NCBI RefSeq assembly: GCF_013423485.1
Contig: NZ_JABFFR010000021.1
Span: forward strand, 1-64,000
Length of the DNA: 64,000 nucleotides
DNA from: Azospirillum oleiclasticum
Lineage (GTDB): Bacteria > Pseudomonadota > Alphaproteobacteria > Azospirillales > Azospirillaceae
Reading direction: 5' to 3'
A program made the translations under genes and the position numbers. The notes under the pieces were generated by a model. The model searched no databases, was not told the DNA's origin, and saw only the letters and a program-made list of their open reading frames with translations. Below are positions 44,341 through 53,599 of the stretch, one piece after another. How positions within the stretch are numbered: position 1 is the first letter of the stretch; each line of letters opens with the position of its first letter.

Positions 44341-44751
44341 TTAAAGCCAGACACCGCGGACGTAGGGGGTGAGCTGGGTGTCTTCCATGATGATGTGACG
44401 GACCAGCCAATCGGCGGTGAACGAATAGATGTGCTCGCCGCTGGCGCGTGACGGATTCTTCGTGAACTCCTGCGACAACGCGGCGATCTTGGACACACAC
44501 TCCCGGTGCTGGCGGATGTGCTCCTCCAGCCGTGGGTAGTGCGCCATGCGCATCAGCTTCTCCTCCCGCCCGAAATGCTCCTTCGTGTACTCGAGCAACT
44601 TGACGAGGATCTTCGCGACACGCGACGGCAGGTAGACCTGCGCGTTCAGCGCGGTGTCGAGCTGGTTCAGGTATTCGATGAGGTGCTTGTGGTCCTCATC
44701 GATAGCGGGCTGGCCGACGCTCAGCTGCCGCCTCCAGGTTATGACGCCCAT
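44341..44751 (-). CDS. bacteriohemerythrin
   Basis: A 136-residue four-helix protein that binds oxygen at a di-iron site. All seven ligands are present in order: His21 (IDEDHKHL), His59, Glu63, His78, His82, His119 and Asp124. It lacks a signaling domain, so it probably stores, buffers or senses oxygen, sensible for a microaerophilic azospirillum-like organism. The ATG at 44751 starts MGVITWRRQLSVGQ, the typical family entry. Confidence 0.95.
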   Translation of the reverse strand: MGVITWRRQLSVGQPAIDEDHKHLIEYLNQLDTALNAQVYLPSRVAKILVKLLEYTKEHFGREEKLMRMAHYPRLEEHIRQHRECVSKIAALSQEFTKNPSRASGEHIYSFTADWLVRHIIMEDTQLTPYVRGVWL

Positions 44752-44848
44752 GGCGCCTCCGGCCTTCCTTATCGGCCGGGATTATGAAGCGGCTTTCGTT
44801 TGCAAAGAATGACCACGAGGGTTGGAGGGCGATTTGACGCAGCTTCGA

Positions 44849-44876
44849 CCGGGAGTGGGTGTTGCCCCACTCCCGG
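44849..44876. terminator. perfect 11-bp hairpin downstream of fabI
   Basis: CCGGGAGTGGG and CCCACTCCCGG form an 11-bp stem with loop TGTTGC, 11 bases beyond the fabI stop. Neither strand has a T-run after it. It probably acts as a terminator or 3'-end stabiliser for fabI. Confidence 0.55.
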
Positions 44877-44887
44877 CCGCACCCGCA

Positions 44888-45661
44888 TCAACCCATGATA
44901 TTGTACCCGGCGTCGATGTACACGCAGGAGCCGGTCAGGGCCTTGGCCGCGTCCGACGCCAGGAAGCCGGAGTAGGCACCCACGTCATCCACCGAGACCA
45001 GACGGTGCTGCGGCGCGCGCTCGGCGGTGCGCTCCATCAGCTCGTCGAAATGGTCGATGCCCGAGGCCGCGCGCGTCGCCAGCGGTCCCGGCGACAAGGT
45101 GTGCACGCGGATGCCTTTGGGCGCCAGCTCGTAGGCCATGTAACGGGTGACGCTTTCCAGCGCCGCCTTGACCGGGCCCATCAGGTTGTAATGCTCGACG
45201 ACCTTGTCGGCACCGTAAAAGCTGACCGTCTGCAGGCATCCACCGTCCGTCATCAGCGGTTCAGCCAGTTTGGCGGTGCGAATGAAGGAATGGCAGGACA
45301 CGTCCATCGCCAGCATGAAGCCGTCGCGGGTGGAATCCACCACGCGCCCGTGCAGATCATCCTTCGGCGCAAAGGCAATGGAATGCAGCACGAAATCCAA
45401 TTTGCCCCAGCGTTCCTTGATGGTGGCGAACACGCGCTCCAGGTCGCCCTCGACCCGCACGTCCAGAGGCAGGAAGAGACCGGCGCCCAGGTCTTCGGCG
45501 ATCGGACGGACGTGCGGCTCGGCCTTGGCGTTCAGGTAGGTGACCGCGAGGTCCGCCGCCCCCATGTCCTTGTAGGCGCGCGCGCAGCCGTAGGCGATGC
45601 TGCTCTTGTTGGCAATGCCGATGACAAGCCCGCGCTTGCCTTCCAGGGAGATCAGAGACAT
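44888..45661 (-). CDS. fabI: enoyl-[acyl-carrier-protein] reductase (NADH)
   Basis: Reduces the enoyl-ACP double bond in the last step of each fatty-acid elongation cycle. It is 257 residues. GLVIGIANKSSIAYG is the FabI-specific cofactor region. Active-site Tyr149, Tyr158 and Lys165 are in SFYGADKVVEHYNLMGPVK, replacing the YxxxK of ordinary SDRs. ATG at 45661. A convincing promoter with an overlapping dyad lies upstream. The window shows no other fab gene, and many alphaproteobacteria carry two FabI paralogues, so this could be either copy. Confidence 0.93.
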   Translation of the reverse strand: MSLISLEGKRGLVIGIANKSSIAYGCARAYKDMGAADLAVTYLNAKAEPHVRPIAEDLGAGLFLPLDVRVEGDLERVFATIKERWGKLDFVLHSIAFAPKDDLHGRVVDSTRDGFMLAMDVSCHSFIRTAKLAEPLMTDGGCLQTVSFYGADKVVEHYNLMGPVKAALESVTRYMAYELAPKGIRVHTLSPGPLATRAASGIDHFDELMERTAERAPQHRLVSVDDVGAYSGFLASDAAKALTGSCVYIDAGYNIMG

Positions 45662-45695
45662 GACGGAAGCCCTCTTGGATACTTAGCTGCGATGC

Positions 45696-45724
45696 AGCAT
45701 AATGCCTATCCGATAGAGGTGCAA
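45696..45724 (-). promoter_or_regulatory. sigma-70-type promoter for fabI with overlapping inverted repeat
   Basis: On the minus strand, TTGCAC (45724-45719) and TATGCT (45701-45696) are separated by 17 bases, ending about 35 bases before the fabI ATG. GCATAATG (45697-45704) and CATTATGC (45750-45757) form an inverted repeat, and a CTATC-C-GATAG dyad lies between the two promoter boxes. Such sites could bind a fatty-acid-responsive regulator, but no regulator is known here. Confidence 0.5.
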
Positions 45725-45897
45725 CGTCTGGATGGTGTAATAAAATAGACATTATGCGGCGTTGTATGCTCACGCCCGTCACTTTGACTTCCGCATTGAC
45801 GTGAATCAATTGACGTCGTCGCTGGAAACCTTGATCGGACACGTCGGGCATGCGGCTGAAACCGGGCTTTCTCCGCCCGGCTTCGCTTTGCGGACGG

Positions 45898-46287
45898 TCA
45901 GTGTGCGACGCCCGGTGTGAAGGAGGGAGGATCACTCGCGGGGAAGGATTCCTGCGATGCCTCGTCCACCAGATCCTTCTCATCCGGCTGGCTGTAAATG
46001 TCGCCGGGATGGCGGGAATAGGGATCTCGCCCCGAGTCCACATCCTGGTTCGGCACGGCGGCACCGTTGCCGCTCCAGTCCTCCACCATCCCCTTCACCG
46101 GACAATAGCCGGTAAGGCCACGGGCCACCAACGCCCCGCCGACCAGCGCCATCGCGGCACCCGCGACGGAGGGGCGGCGCATACCCAGCACGGCCAGGAC
46201 ACCGCCGCCGACCAACGACGCCAGCCGCTCGGTATGACCGACATTGATCATGCGGTCGAAATCATGTTTGAACAGGGACTGCCCCAT
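45898..46287 (-). CDS. YgaP-like (DUF2892) small membrane protein
   Basis: A 129-residue protein. A central hydrophobic region (about 22-60) forms two helices (ERLASLVGGGVLAVLG and AGAAMALVGGALVARGLTGYCPV) of the DUF2892 type. A polar C-terminal tail ends DEASQESFPASDPPSFTPG, a short motif found in many alphaproteobacterial stress or envelope proteins. No catalytic motif is seen. The gene is 34 bases downstream of the PRC-barrel gene on the same strand and may share its transcript. Confidence 0.8.
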   Translation of the reverse strand: MGQSLFKHDFDRMINVGHTERLASLVGGGVLAVLGMRRPSVAGAAMALVGGALVARGLTGYCPVKGMVEDWSGNGAAVPNQDVDSGRDPYSRHPGDIYSQPDEKDLVDEASQESFPASDPPSFTPGVAH

Positions 46288-46321
46288 GGTTGCCCTCTCC
46301 CTCTTTCGGTCCTATCGGCGT

Positions 46322-47182
46322 TCACGGATTGCCCGACTGCGGCGCCGCTTGCGGCTGAGGAGAATCGCCGGAGTTGCCGGCGGCCCCGGGAACCGGCGGC
46401 GCGCCCGACCCGCCGGACGCGCGCATCCGCATCAACTCCTCGTTCAACCGCGACACCTCCGCCTTCAGGCGCTCGATCTCCTGCGCATCCCCGGCGGTCT
46501 GGCTCCCGGCTCCACTCGAAACGAGAGCGCCCAGCACGGCACTGCTCTCCAACCAGGGCGGCACAACCCCATAATAGGTGTGCAGCGCCTGCGCCCATTG
46601 GCGGTCGGCCATGTTGGGGCGGTTGTCACGAGCGAATTGGGGTGCCGCGGTCAGCCGTTCCTTCGCCACATTCAGGACGAAGGCGTCCCCGTCCGGTGCC
46701 GGCCGCACCAAAGACCATGGAACCGGGAAATATCGCTCGCCGAGGCCAAGGAAGCCCCCCAGCTCGACGACGGCGTAGACGATCTGCCCACGGACCGGAT
46801 CGACGATCAATTCGCCGATCTCGCCCAACTCCTCACCCTGCGGATTGCGCAGTTTCCGGTCGTCGAACTCATCGGCGGGCAGAACGCGCGGACTCTCGAC
46901 CGCCTGCACCACGGCGATGGAATCGTTCAGCACCGCGGCGCAGGCTTGCGGCGTCCCGTTCTTTGCCACCATCTCGAGCGCGCGCCGGTGGGCGTCCAGC
47001 GCTTCCAGCTCCGCACGGCTGGCTGGTGGTGACAGGTTCCCGCGCACCGCCTCGATCCGGCGGTCGAGCCCGGCGAGCTGCTGGTCGCACGGCGGCGGCG
47101 ACTGTGCCGCCACCGGTGCGGCGCCCAGGCCGGCCGACAAGACAGCACCCAGGAGGAGGCCGCGGAAGGACGTGATGGTCAT
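46322..47182 (-). CDS. PRC-barrel domain secreted protein
   Basis: A 286-residue protein with a clear signal peptide (about 1-26, ending VAAQ). A PRC-barrel-like domain at about 105-170 contains NPQGEELGEIGELIVDPVRG and YAVVELGGFLGLGERYFPVPW. A C-terminal helix (about 230-255, DAQEIERLKAEVSRLNEELMRM) and a Pro/Gly/Gln-rich tail follow. PRC barrels bind partner proteins or RNA; here it is likely envelope-located. The ATG at 47182 starts MTITSFRGLLLG. Confidence 0.88.
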   Translation of the reverse strand: MTITSFRGLLLGAVLSAGLGAAPVAAQSPPPCDQQLAGLDRRIEAVRGNLSPPASRAELEALDAHRRALEMVAKNGTPQACAAVLNDSIAVVQAVESPRVLPADEFDDRKLRNPQGEELGEIGELIVDPVRGQIVYAVVELGGFLGLGERYFPVPWSLVRPAPDGDAFVLNVAKERLTAAPQFARDNRPNMADRQWAQALHTYYGVVPPWLESSAVLGALVSSGAGSQTAGDAQEIERLKAEVSRLNEELMRMRASGGSGAPPVPGAAGNSGDSPQPQAAPQSGNP

Positions 47183-47271
47183 GCGTGCGGGCTCCGGCGT
47201 GGTTCGCTCTCACGTCGTAGAACAGCACGGTCAAGACGGAGGTTCCGCACCCCTTTTGGGAGTCGGTGGCC

Positions 47272-47906
<635 letters not shown>

Positions 47907-47910
<4 letters not shown>

Positions 47911-48611
47911 GAGCGGAACAGCCTCGTGTACTGGGTTTCGTGGATCATGGACGTCCAATCGACCATCGCGGAGCGGCCGCCGAGATCGTCGATGGGGGTG
48001 AGCAGCGCAACCTCGGCCGCATGGTGGACCAGCGGGTCGAGCGCGGCCAGCGCCTTCTGCCCGTCGGTCTGGCCCAGCGGCACCAGCCGCACCCCAGCGG
48101 AAACGAGGTTGGCGACGAACGCGTGCAGGAAGGCCGCCAACGCCGGCCACACGCCAACACCGGCAAGCGCCGCCGCCATCGCCACCCCCACCGCGTAGGC
48201 CGGTGGTCGTCCCGTGCCGGCGATCACGCCGCGCCAACGCTCCAGCCCATCCAGCGGCCATGCGTTGCGGATGGTGGTCAGGAAGGCCTGCCCCTGCGCC
48301 CGGCTTTCCAGCGCCATCTCGGAGGAGACGCGCAGCACGTCGGCCCGCTCCACCGCCCAGGCGAAGCCAGCCTCGTCCCCGGCCAGCACGGCGGCATGGG
48401 CGTGGGCGAACAGCATGGCGTCGGTGCGCCCGGCCCCATGCTCCAGCACACCGCCGATCCAGCGGATCAGCGTGGCGCGGTCGCGCACGAACCCCTGCTC
48501 CACCGCCGCCTCGATGCCGTGGCTGTAGGAGAAGGCGCCGACCGGGAAGGACGGCGACAGCCAGGCGAGAAGAAGGGTGAGGTGCTCCACATCCCCGCTC
48601 GGCTCATCCAT
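47907..48611 (-). CDS. ureF: urease accessory protein UreF
   Basis: A 234-residue all-helical chaperone that joins UreG and the apo-urease. Family marks are LAWLSPSFPVGAFSYSHGIE (about 15-34), the central RAQGQAFL, and a C-terminal RLFRS, here shorter than the usual conserved tail. The ATG at 48611 begins MDEPSGDVEHLTLLLAWLS; upstream in-frame sequence is ureE coding in another frame. It overlaps ureE by 8 bases and ureG by 4. Confidence 0.94.
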
Positions 48612-49137
48612 GCGAATGCCCGTGGTCATGGCTGTGCCCATGATCGTGGCTGTGACCATGCTCATGCGAATGCCCCTGCGCGGAGCCATGCCCGGCGTAC
48701 GCCCCGCCCTCCGGCTGGAACGGCGCCCGGATGGCGTGTACGTGCGCGCCCAGCCCGCGCAGCATGTCCTCGATCACATGATCGCGGCGGATGCGTACGG
48801 TCTCCCCCACCACCTGCACCGGCAGGTGCCGGTTGCCCAGGTGCCAGGCGACGCGGCCGAAATGCTCCATGCCGTGGCAATGCACCTCGGCCAGATCCTC
48901 GTCCGCGGCCACCACACGCAGATAGGTGCCGTCCGGCAGCTCCAGCCCGTCGCCGTCATCCAGCGCCACCGCGCGCGGCAGGTCGAGCAGGAAGGCACCA
49001 CCGGCGTCGTCCGCCATCATCATGCGCCGCCGGTGGCGGTCGTCGAAGGCCAGCGTCACGGTGCCGGCCTGCCGGTCGGCCGGCCAGTGATCGCGGGCGT
49101 GCACGCGGGTGGCGCGGCGGGAAAGATCGTCAGCCAT
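48604..49137 (-). CDS. ureE: urease accessory nickel chaperone UreE
   Basis: A 177-residue metallochaperone delivering nickel to urease. The C-terminal domain has the conserved EVHCHGMEHFGRVAWHLGNRHLPVQ. The tail (about 158-177) is a His-rich repeat (HSHDHGHSHDHGHSHG), giving high nickel-binding capacity. The ATG at 49137 lies 8 bases inside murI, the gene before it. The N-terminal half is variable. Confidence 0.93.
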   Translation of the reverse strand: MADDLSRRATRVHARDHWPADRQAGTVTLAFDDRHRRRMMMADDAGGAFLLDLPRAVALDDGDGLELPDGTYLRVVAADEDLAEVHCHGMEHFGRVAWHLGNRHLPVQVVGETVRIRRDHVIEDMLRGLGAHVHAIRAPFQPEGGAYAGHGSAQGHSHEHGHSHDHGHSHDHGHSHG

Positions 49138-49987
49138 GGGTGATCCGTTGAAAAGGCGTGGTCCCGCCGAAGAAGCGGCCGGCCAGCGCACCGACCCGCT
49201 CCGCGTCGCCGGTGGTCAGGAAGCGCAGCGGCGCCGGATGAGTGTGCAGCTCCGGCGCGTAGTCCGGATGCCGCTCCAGGTAATGCTCCAGGCTGCGCGC
49301 GGTCAGCGCCGGCTGGTCGAAGATCTCGGCACCCGCCGGCAGCGCCTCGGCAAAGAGATGGGCGACCAGCGGGTAATGCGTGCAGCCCAGCACGAAGGCG
49401 TCGGGCACGCCATCCGCCCGCTCCAGCATCTCGGCCACATAGCCGCGCACGACGGGGCCAAGCACGGCGTCCGGCGCCCCCTCCTCGATCAGCGGCACCA
49501 GCTCGGGGCAGGCCTGTTGCACCACCCGCACATGCGGCGCCCGCTTGCCGATCTCCCGCGGGAAGGAGCCGGAGCTGACGGTCGGCACGGTGGCGAAGAC
49601 GCCGACCGTGCGCGGCTCGTGCATGCGGTCCACCGGCGGCTCCTGCACCATCCAGGGCACCCGCGTGATCGCCTCCACCATCGGCACCAGCACCCCCAGC
49701 ACGTTGCGGCCGGGGTAGGCGTGCGGCAGCCATTCCTGTTGCAACCGGCGCAACGCCACCGCGGCGGCGGTGTTGCAGGCCACCACCACCAGCCGGCAGC
49801 CCTGCGCGAACAACGCCTCCACCCCCGCCCGCGTCAGCCCGTGGATGTCCTCGTTGCTGCGCCGGCCATAGGGGGCGTGGGCGTGGTCGCCGAGGAAGAC
49901 GAAGGGCCGTCGCGGCTGGGCATCGACAAGCGCGCGCAGCACCGTCAGCCCGCCGTGGCCGGAATCGAACACACCGATGGAAGACAA
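49130..49987 (-). CDS. murI: glutamate racemase
   Basis: Interconverts L- and D-glutamate for peptidoglycan. It is 285 residues. DSGHGGLTVL near the N-terminus (usual form DSGVGGLSVL), the two catalytic cysteines Cys71 (VVACNTA) and Cys201 (LGCTHYPL) and His203 are present. The start is TTG at 49987, with GAGG about 8 bases upstream; no in-frame ATG is closer. It sits between ureC (stop 11 bases upstream) and ureE (8-base overlap), so it is translated with the urease operon. This gene order is not the usual one for either system. Confidence 0.9.
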   Translation of the reverse strand: MSSIGVFDSGHGGLTVLRALVDAQPRRPFVFLGDHAHAPYGRRSNEDIHGLTRAGVEALFAQGCRLVVVACNTAAAVALRRLQQEWLPHAYPGRNVLGVLVPMVEAITRVPWMVQEPPVDRMHEPRTVGVFATVPTVSSGSFPREIGKRAPHVRVVQQACPELVPLIEEGAPDAVLGPVVRGYVAEMLERADGVPDAFVLGCTHYPLVAHLFAEALPAGAEIFDQPALTARSLEHYLERHPDYAPELHTHPAPLRFLTTGDAERVGALAGRFFGGTTPFQRITHG

Positions 49988-49998
49988 CAGACCAGACC

Positions 49999-51708
49999 TC
50001 AGAACAGGAAATACCGCTGCGCCATGGGCAGCACCGCCGCCGGCTCGCAGGTCAGCAACTGCCCGTCGGCGCGCACCTCGTAGGTTTCCGGATCGACCTC
50101 GATCACCGGGGTGTAGTCGTTCAGCACCATTTGCTTCTTGCCGACGGCGCGCACGTTCTTCACCGGCATCAGCAGGCGGGAGAGGCCGAGCGTACGCCCC
50201 ACCTCCAGCTCCATCGCCTTCTGGCTGACGAAGGTGACGCTCGACGCCTGGAGCGCACGGCCGTACGCGCCGAACATCGGGCGGTAATGCACGGGCTGCG
50301 GCGTGGGGATGGAGGCGTTGGGATCGCCCATCAGCGCCGCCGCGATGGTGCCGCACTTCAACACCATGTCCGGCTTCACCCCGAAGAAGGCCGGGCTCCA
50401 CACCACCAGATCGGCCAGCTTGCCGACCTCCAGAGATCCCACCGCGTGAGCGATGCCGTGGGAGAGCGCCGGGTTGATGGTGTATTTGGCGATGTAGCGG
50501 CGGACGCGGAAGTTGTCGTTGTCCCCCGTCTCCTCCGGCAGCCGGCCGCGCTGGACCTTCATCTTGTGGGCGGTCTGCCAAGTCCGGATGATCACCTCGC
50601 CCAGCCGGCCCATGGCCTGGCTGTCGGAACTGATCATGGAGAAGGCGCCGAGGTCGTGCAGGATGTCCTCAGCCGCGATGGTCTCGCGGCGGATTCGGCT
50701 TTCGGCGAAGGCGACGTCCTCGGGGATGCGCGGGCTCAGGTGGTGGCAGACCATGAGCATGTCGAGATGCTCGTCCACCGTGTTCACCGTGAAGGGCCGC
50801 GTCGGGTTGGTCGAGCTGGGCAGCACGTTGGCCAGCCCGGCCAGCTTGATGATGTCCGGCGCGTGGCCGCCGCCCGCCCCTTCCGTGTGGAAGGCGTGAA
50901 TGTTGCGGCCCTTGAAGGCGGCGACCGTGTCCTCGACGAAGCCCGACTCGTTCAGCGTGTCGGTGTGGATGGCGACCTGGATGTCCATGTCCTCGGCGAT
51001 CGACAGGCAAGTGTCGATGGCCGACGGCGTGGTCCCCCAGTCCTCGTGCAGCTTCAGGCCGCAGGCCCCGGCGGCGATCTGCTCCGCCAGCGGCCCCGGC
51101 TGGCTGGCGTTGCCCTTGCCGAAGAAGCCGAGGTTGATCGGGATGCCCTCCGCCGCCTGGAGCATGCGCGCCATGTGCCATGGCCCCGGCGTGCAGGTGG
51201 TGGCCGAGGTACCGGCCGCCGGGCCGGTGCCGCCGCCCAGCATGGTGGTGACGCCGCTGTACAGCGCCTCGTCCACCTGCTGCGGGCAGATGAAATGGAT
51301 GTGCGCGTCGATGCCGCCCGCGGTGACGATCTTGCCCTCGCCGGCGATCACCTCGGTGCCGGGGCCGACGACGATGTCCACGCCGGGCTGGACGTCCGGA
51401 TTGCCGGCCTTGCCGATGCCGGCGATCTTGCCGTCGCGGATGCCGATGTCGGCTTTGACGATGCCCCAATGGTCGATGATCAGCGCGTTGGTGATCACCG
51501 TGTCCACGGCCCCGCCGGCGCGGCTGATCTGGCTCTGACCCATGCCGTCACGGATCACCTTACCGCCGCCGAACTTCACCTCGTCGCCATAGACGGTGTG
51601 GTCCTGCTCGACCTCGATGATCAGGTCGGTGTCGGCCAGCCGCACACGGTCGCCCACGGTGGGGCCGTAGAGGGCCGCGTATTCGGCCCGGTCGATGCGA
51701 TGCGCCAT
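49999..51708 (-). CDS. ureC: urease alpha subunit
   Basis: Hydrolyses urea to ammonia and carbamate at a two-nickel site. It is 569 residues. All active-site residues are present with an offset of two relative to the Klebsiella enzyme: His136 and His138 (IDAHIHF), the carbamylated Lys219 and His221 (GLKLHEDWG), His248, His274, Cys321-His322 on the flap (MVCHHLSPRIP) and Asp362. The ATG at 51708 has AGGAGGGGG upstream. It follows ureB by 31 bases. Confidence 0.99.
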   Translation of the reverse strand: MAHRIDRAEYAALYGPTVGDRVRLADTDLIIEVEQDHTVYGDEVKFGGGKVIRDGMGQSQISRAGGAVDTVITNALIIDHWGIVKADIGIRDGKIAGIGKAGNPDVQPGVDIVVGPGTEVIAGEGKIVTAGGIDAHIHFICPQQVDEALYSGVTTMLGGGTGPAAGTSATTCTPGPWHMARMLQAAEGIPINLGFFGKGNASQPGPLAEQIAAGACGLKLHEDWGTTPSAIDTCLSIAEDMDIQVAIHTDTLNESGFVEDTVAAFKGRNIHAFHTEGAGGGHAPDIIKLAGLANVLPSSTNPTRPFTVNTVDEHLDMLMVCHHLSPRIPEDVAFAESRIRRETIAAEDILHDLGAFSMISSDSQAMGRLGEVIIRTWQTAHKMKVQRGRLPEETGDNDNFRVRRYIAKYTINPALSHGIAHAVGSLEVGKLADLVVWSPAFFGVKPDMVLKCGTIAAALMGDPNASIPTPQPVHYRPMFGAYGRALQASSVTFVSQKAMELEVGRTLGLSRLLMPVKNVRAVGKKQMVLNDYTPVIEVDPETYEVRADGQLLTCEPAAVLPMAQRYFLF

Positions 51709-51739
51709 GGTCCCCCTCCTCGTTCTCTGCACCGGCCCG

Positions 51740-52045
51740 TCAGAGGGGGCCGTCGACCTTGCCGTTGAAGCCCTGCACCACCCGCGCGCCGGCGTAGGCG
51801 ACGAGGCGGACGCTGCGCGTCTGCCCCGGCTCGAAGCGCACGGCGGTGCCGGCCGGAATGTCCAGCCGGAAGCCGCGCGCCTTCTCGCGGTCGAAGCTGA
51901 GCGCCCCGTTGGTCTCGTAGAAATGATAGTGGGAGCCGACCTGGATGGGGCGGTCGCCGCTGTTCGCGACCTCCAGCTCCACCGTCTCGCGGCCGGCGTT
52001 CAGCTCGATCTCGCCCGCGGCGGGCAGGATTTCACCGGGAATCAT
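51740..52045 (-). CDS. ureB: urease beta subunit
   Basis: A 101-residue structural subunit beginning MIPGEILPAAGEIELNAGRE, with SHYHFYETN (about 39-47) and AGTAVRFEPGQTR in the middle, as in all UreB. The ATG at 52045 was chosen over a GTG at 52054 because GAGGG lies 8 bases upstream and relatives begin MIPGE. It starts 11 bases after ureA. Confidence 0.97.
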   Translation of the reverse strand: MIPGEILPAAGEIELNAGRETVELEVANSGDRPIQVGSHYHFYETNGALSFDREKARGFRLDIPAGTAVRFEPGQTRSVRLVAYAGARVVQGFNGKVDGPL

Positions 52046-52056
52046 GGGCGTCACCC

Positions 52057-52359
52057 TCAGCGGATCGGTTGATGGACGGTGACGAGCTTGGTGCCGTCGG
52101 GGAAGGTGGCCTCCACCTGGATCTCATGGATCATCTCGGCCACGCCATCCATCACCTGGGCTCGGGTGATCACCGTGGCGCCGTCGCGCATCAACTCGGC
52201 GACCGTGCGCCCGTCGCGGGCCCCTTCCACCACGAAGTCGGTGATGAGCGCCACCGCTTCCGGGTGATTCAGCTTCACGCCGCGCTCCAACCGCCGCCGC
52301 GCCACCACCGCCGCCATGGCGACCAGCAGCTTGTCCTTCTCCCGCGGTGTCAGATTCAT
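52057..52359 (-). CDS. ureA: urease gamma subunit
   Basis: A 100-residue structural subunit, the exact family length, with MNLTPREKDKLLVAM, RGVKLNHPEAVALI, ARDGRTVAELM and VQVEATFPDGTKLVTVHQPI. The ATG at 52359 follows a GGGGGTGGG RBS. It is the first gene of the operon; the position upstream where ureD is usually found holds no gene before tRNA-Val. Confidence 0.98.
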   Translation of the reverse strand: MNLTPREKDKLLVAMAAVVARRRLERGVKLNHPEAVALITDFVVEGARDGRTVAELMRDGATVITRAQVMDGVAEMIHEIQVEATFPDGTKLVTVHQPIR

Positions 52360-52552
52360 ACGACCCACCCCCTGCCCTGTCTTTCCGGGCGATTATGCCA
52401 CGTTGCGATGCGGCGTGAAGGGGGCAGCAGCAGGTAAGATCGGCAGCCGACCTGAAAAAACGAAACCGCCCTGGAAAAGTATTCCAAAGCGCTTGCCATG
52501 ATCGATGGTTGGGGATGTTATCGCCACGATGCACGGAAACGTGCTGAAAAGA

Positions 52553-52627
52553 TGGTGGGCGCGACAGGGATTGAACCTGTGACCCCTCCCGTGTGAAGGG
52601 AGTGCTCTCCCGCTGAGCTACGCGCCC
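52553..52627 (-). tRNA. tRNA-Val (anticodon CAC)
   Basis: A 75-nt tRNA read on the minus strand, with GGGCGCG pairing CGCGCCC in the acceptor stem. The anticodon arm CTCCC-TTCACAC-GGGAG gives anticodon CAC. The T-arm contains GGTTCAATCC and the 3' CCA is encoded. The D-arm AGCTCAGCGGGAGAGC is standard. Confidence 0.97.
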
Positions 52628-52648
52628 GCTCCGTCGCGGTGGAGCGGT

Positions 52649-52677
52649 CTTTTAAGGGGCGGATCGCAGGGTGTCAA
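52649..52677 (-). promoter_or_regulatory. sigma-70-type promoter of tRNA-Val
   Basis: On the minus strand a perfect TTGACA (52677-52672) and TAAAAG (52654-52649) are 17 bases apart. Transcription would begin about 15 bases before the tRNA. This is the best promoter match in the window. Confidence 0.75.
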
Positions 52678-52753
52678 GCGGCGTTTGCGCACCATATTGC
52701 ATTTCATTCCCGGACCGGTTCCGGGCGGCGTCCATCGCTGACAAGAGGGTCGG

Positions 52754-53590
52754 ATGAAGCTTGCGATTCCAGCCATGGCACTGGCCGCATCACTGCTGGT
52801 GGGCATCGCGCCGACCCATGCGGCCGACGGGGTGCGCCTTCTGTATCGCGTGCATGTTGGCGGGATCGCAGTGCTGGACGCGTCGGCGGACGTGGCGGTC
52901 GCGCCAGGGCGCTACACCGTGACGGTCCAAGCGGCGACGGACGGCCTGATCGGCCGGTTTGCGGCATGGCGCACCCAGTCGACCGTTGCCGGCGCGCTCG
53001 CCGGCACGTCGGCGACGCCGGAGAGTTTCCGGGCGTCAAGCCTGTGGCGCGGAGAACCTCGCAGCGTGCGCATCGATTACGGCCCTGGTGGCGTCCTGTC
53101 CGCGGTGGCCGATCCGCCCGCGGACGGGGTGGAGCGCGATCCGGTCCCGGCGGACCTTCAGAGGGGCACGCTGGATCCGCTCTCCGCCGTGGTCGCCACC
53201 ATGCTCGGCGTCCGCAGCGATGGCACCTGCGGGCGCAGTCTTCCGGTGTTCGATGGCCGTCATCGTTACGACCTCAGTTTCGTGCCCTTCGGCGGCCGGA
53301 CACTGGAGCGGACGCGCTACTCCGTCTTCGCAGGCGACACCCTGCACTGCCGCGCCTCGTACCGGTCCATCGCCGGGCAGTGGAAGAACCGCAGTTCCGG
53401 CTGGTTCCGCCCGAGTGCCGACGATGCGGAGCGCCCCCCGGTTGACGTCTTCATCGCGCCAGTGCGCGAGGGCGTGCCCCCCGTTCCGGTGCGCGTGGAG
53501 ATGGACAGTCCCTTCGGCAGCGTCGTTGCGCATCTGGTGGAGGTTGCCGGCCTGCCCTCACCGCCGGCCGCGGATGGCGGCGGCCCCTGA
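52754..53590 (+). CDS. DUF3108 domain protein
   Basis: A 278-residue secreted protein with a signal peptide ending THAA (about 1-24). The body matches the DUF3108 pattern: RLLYRVHVGGIAVLDASADV near the start, DPLSAVVATML, and a repeated beta-sheet part with VFDGRHRYDLSF. Function is unknown; members are envelope-associated in alphaproteobacteria. The ATG at 52754 gives a typical signal sequence. It converges on the BMP gene by 9 bases. Confidence 0.85.
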   Translation: MKLAIPAMALAASLLVGIAPTHAADGVRLLYRVHVGGIAVLDASADVAVAPGRYTVTVQAATDGLIGRFAAWRTQSTVAGALAGTSATPESFRASSLWRGEPRSVRIDYGPGGVLSAVADPPADGVERDPVPADLQRGTLDPLSAVVATMLGVRSDGTCGRSLPVFDGRHRYDLSFVPFGGRTLERTRYSVFAGDTLHCRASYRSIAGQWKNRSSGWFRPSADDAERPPVDVFIAPVREGVPPVPVRVEMDSPFGSVVAHLVEVAGLPSPPAADGGGP

Positions 53591-53599
53591 CATTGCCGT

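Noticed and set aside
48604..48680. Tandem short repeats at the end of ureE, first seen as a possible repeat array or CRISPR-like feature
   Set aside because: They encode the His-rich nickel-binding tail (HSHDHG units) of UreE and have no spacers.
50131..51768. 545-residue plus-strand frame
   Set aside because: Antisense to ureC, whose active-site residues leave no doubt about the coding strand.
52531..52544. Hairpin GCACG-GAAA-CGTGC after the tRNA considered as its terminator
   Set aside because: Only a 5-bp stem with no T-run; too weak to call.
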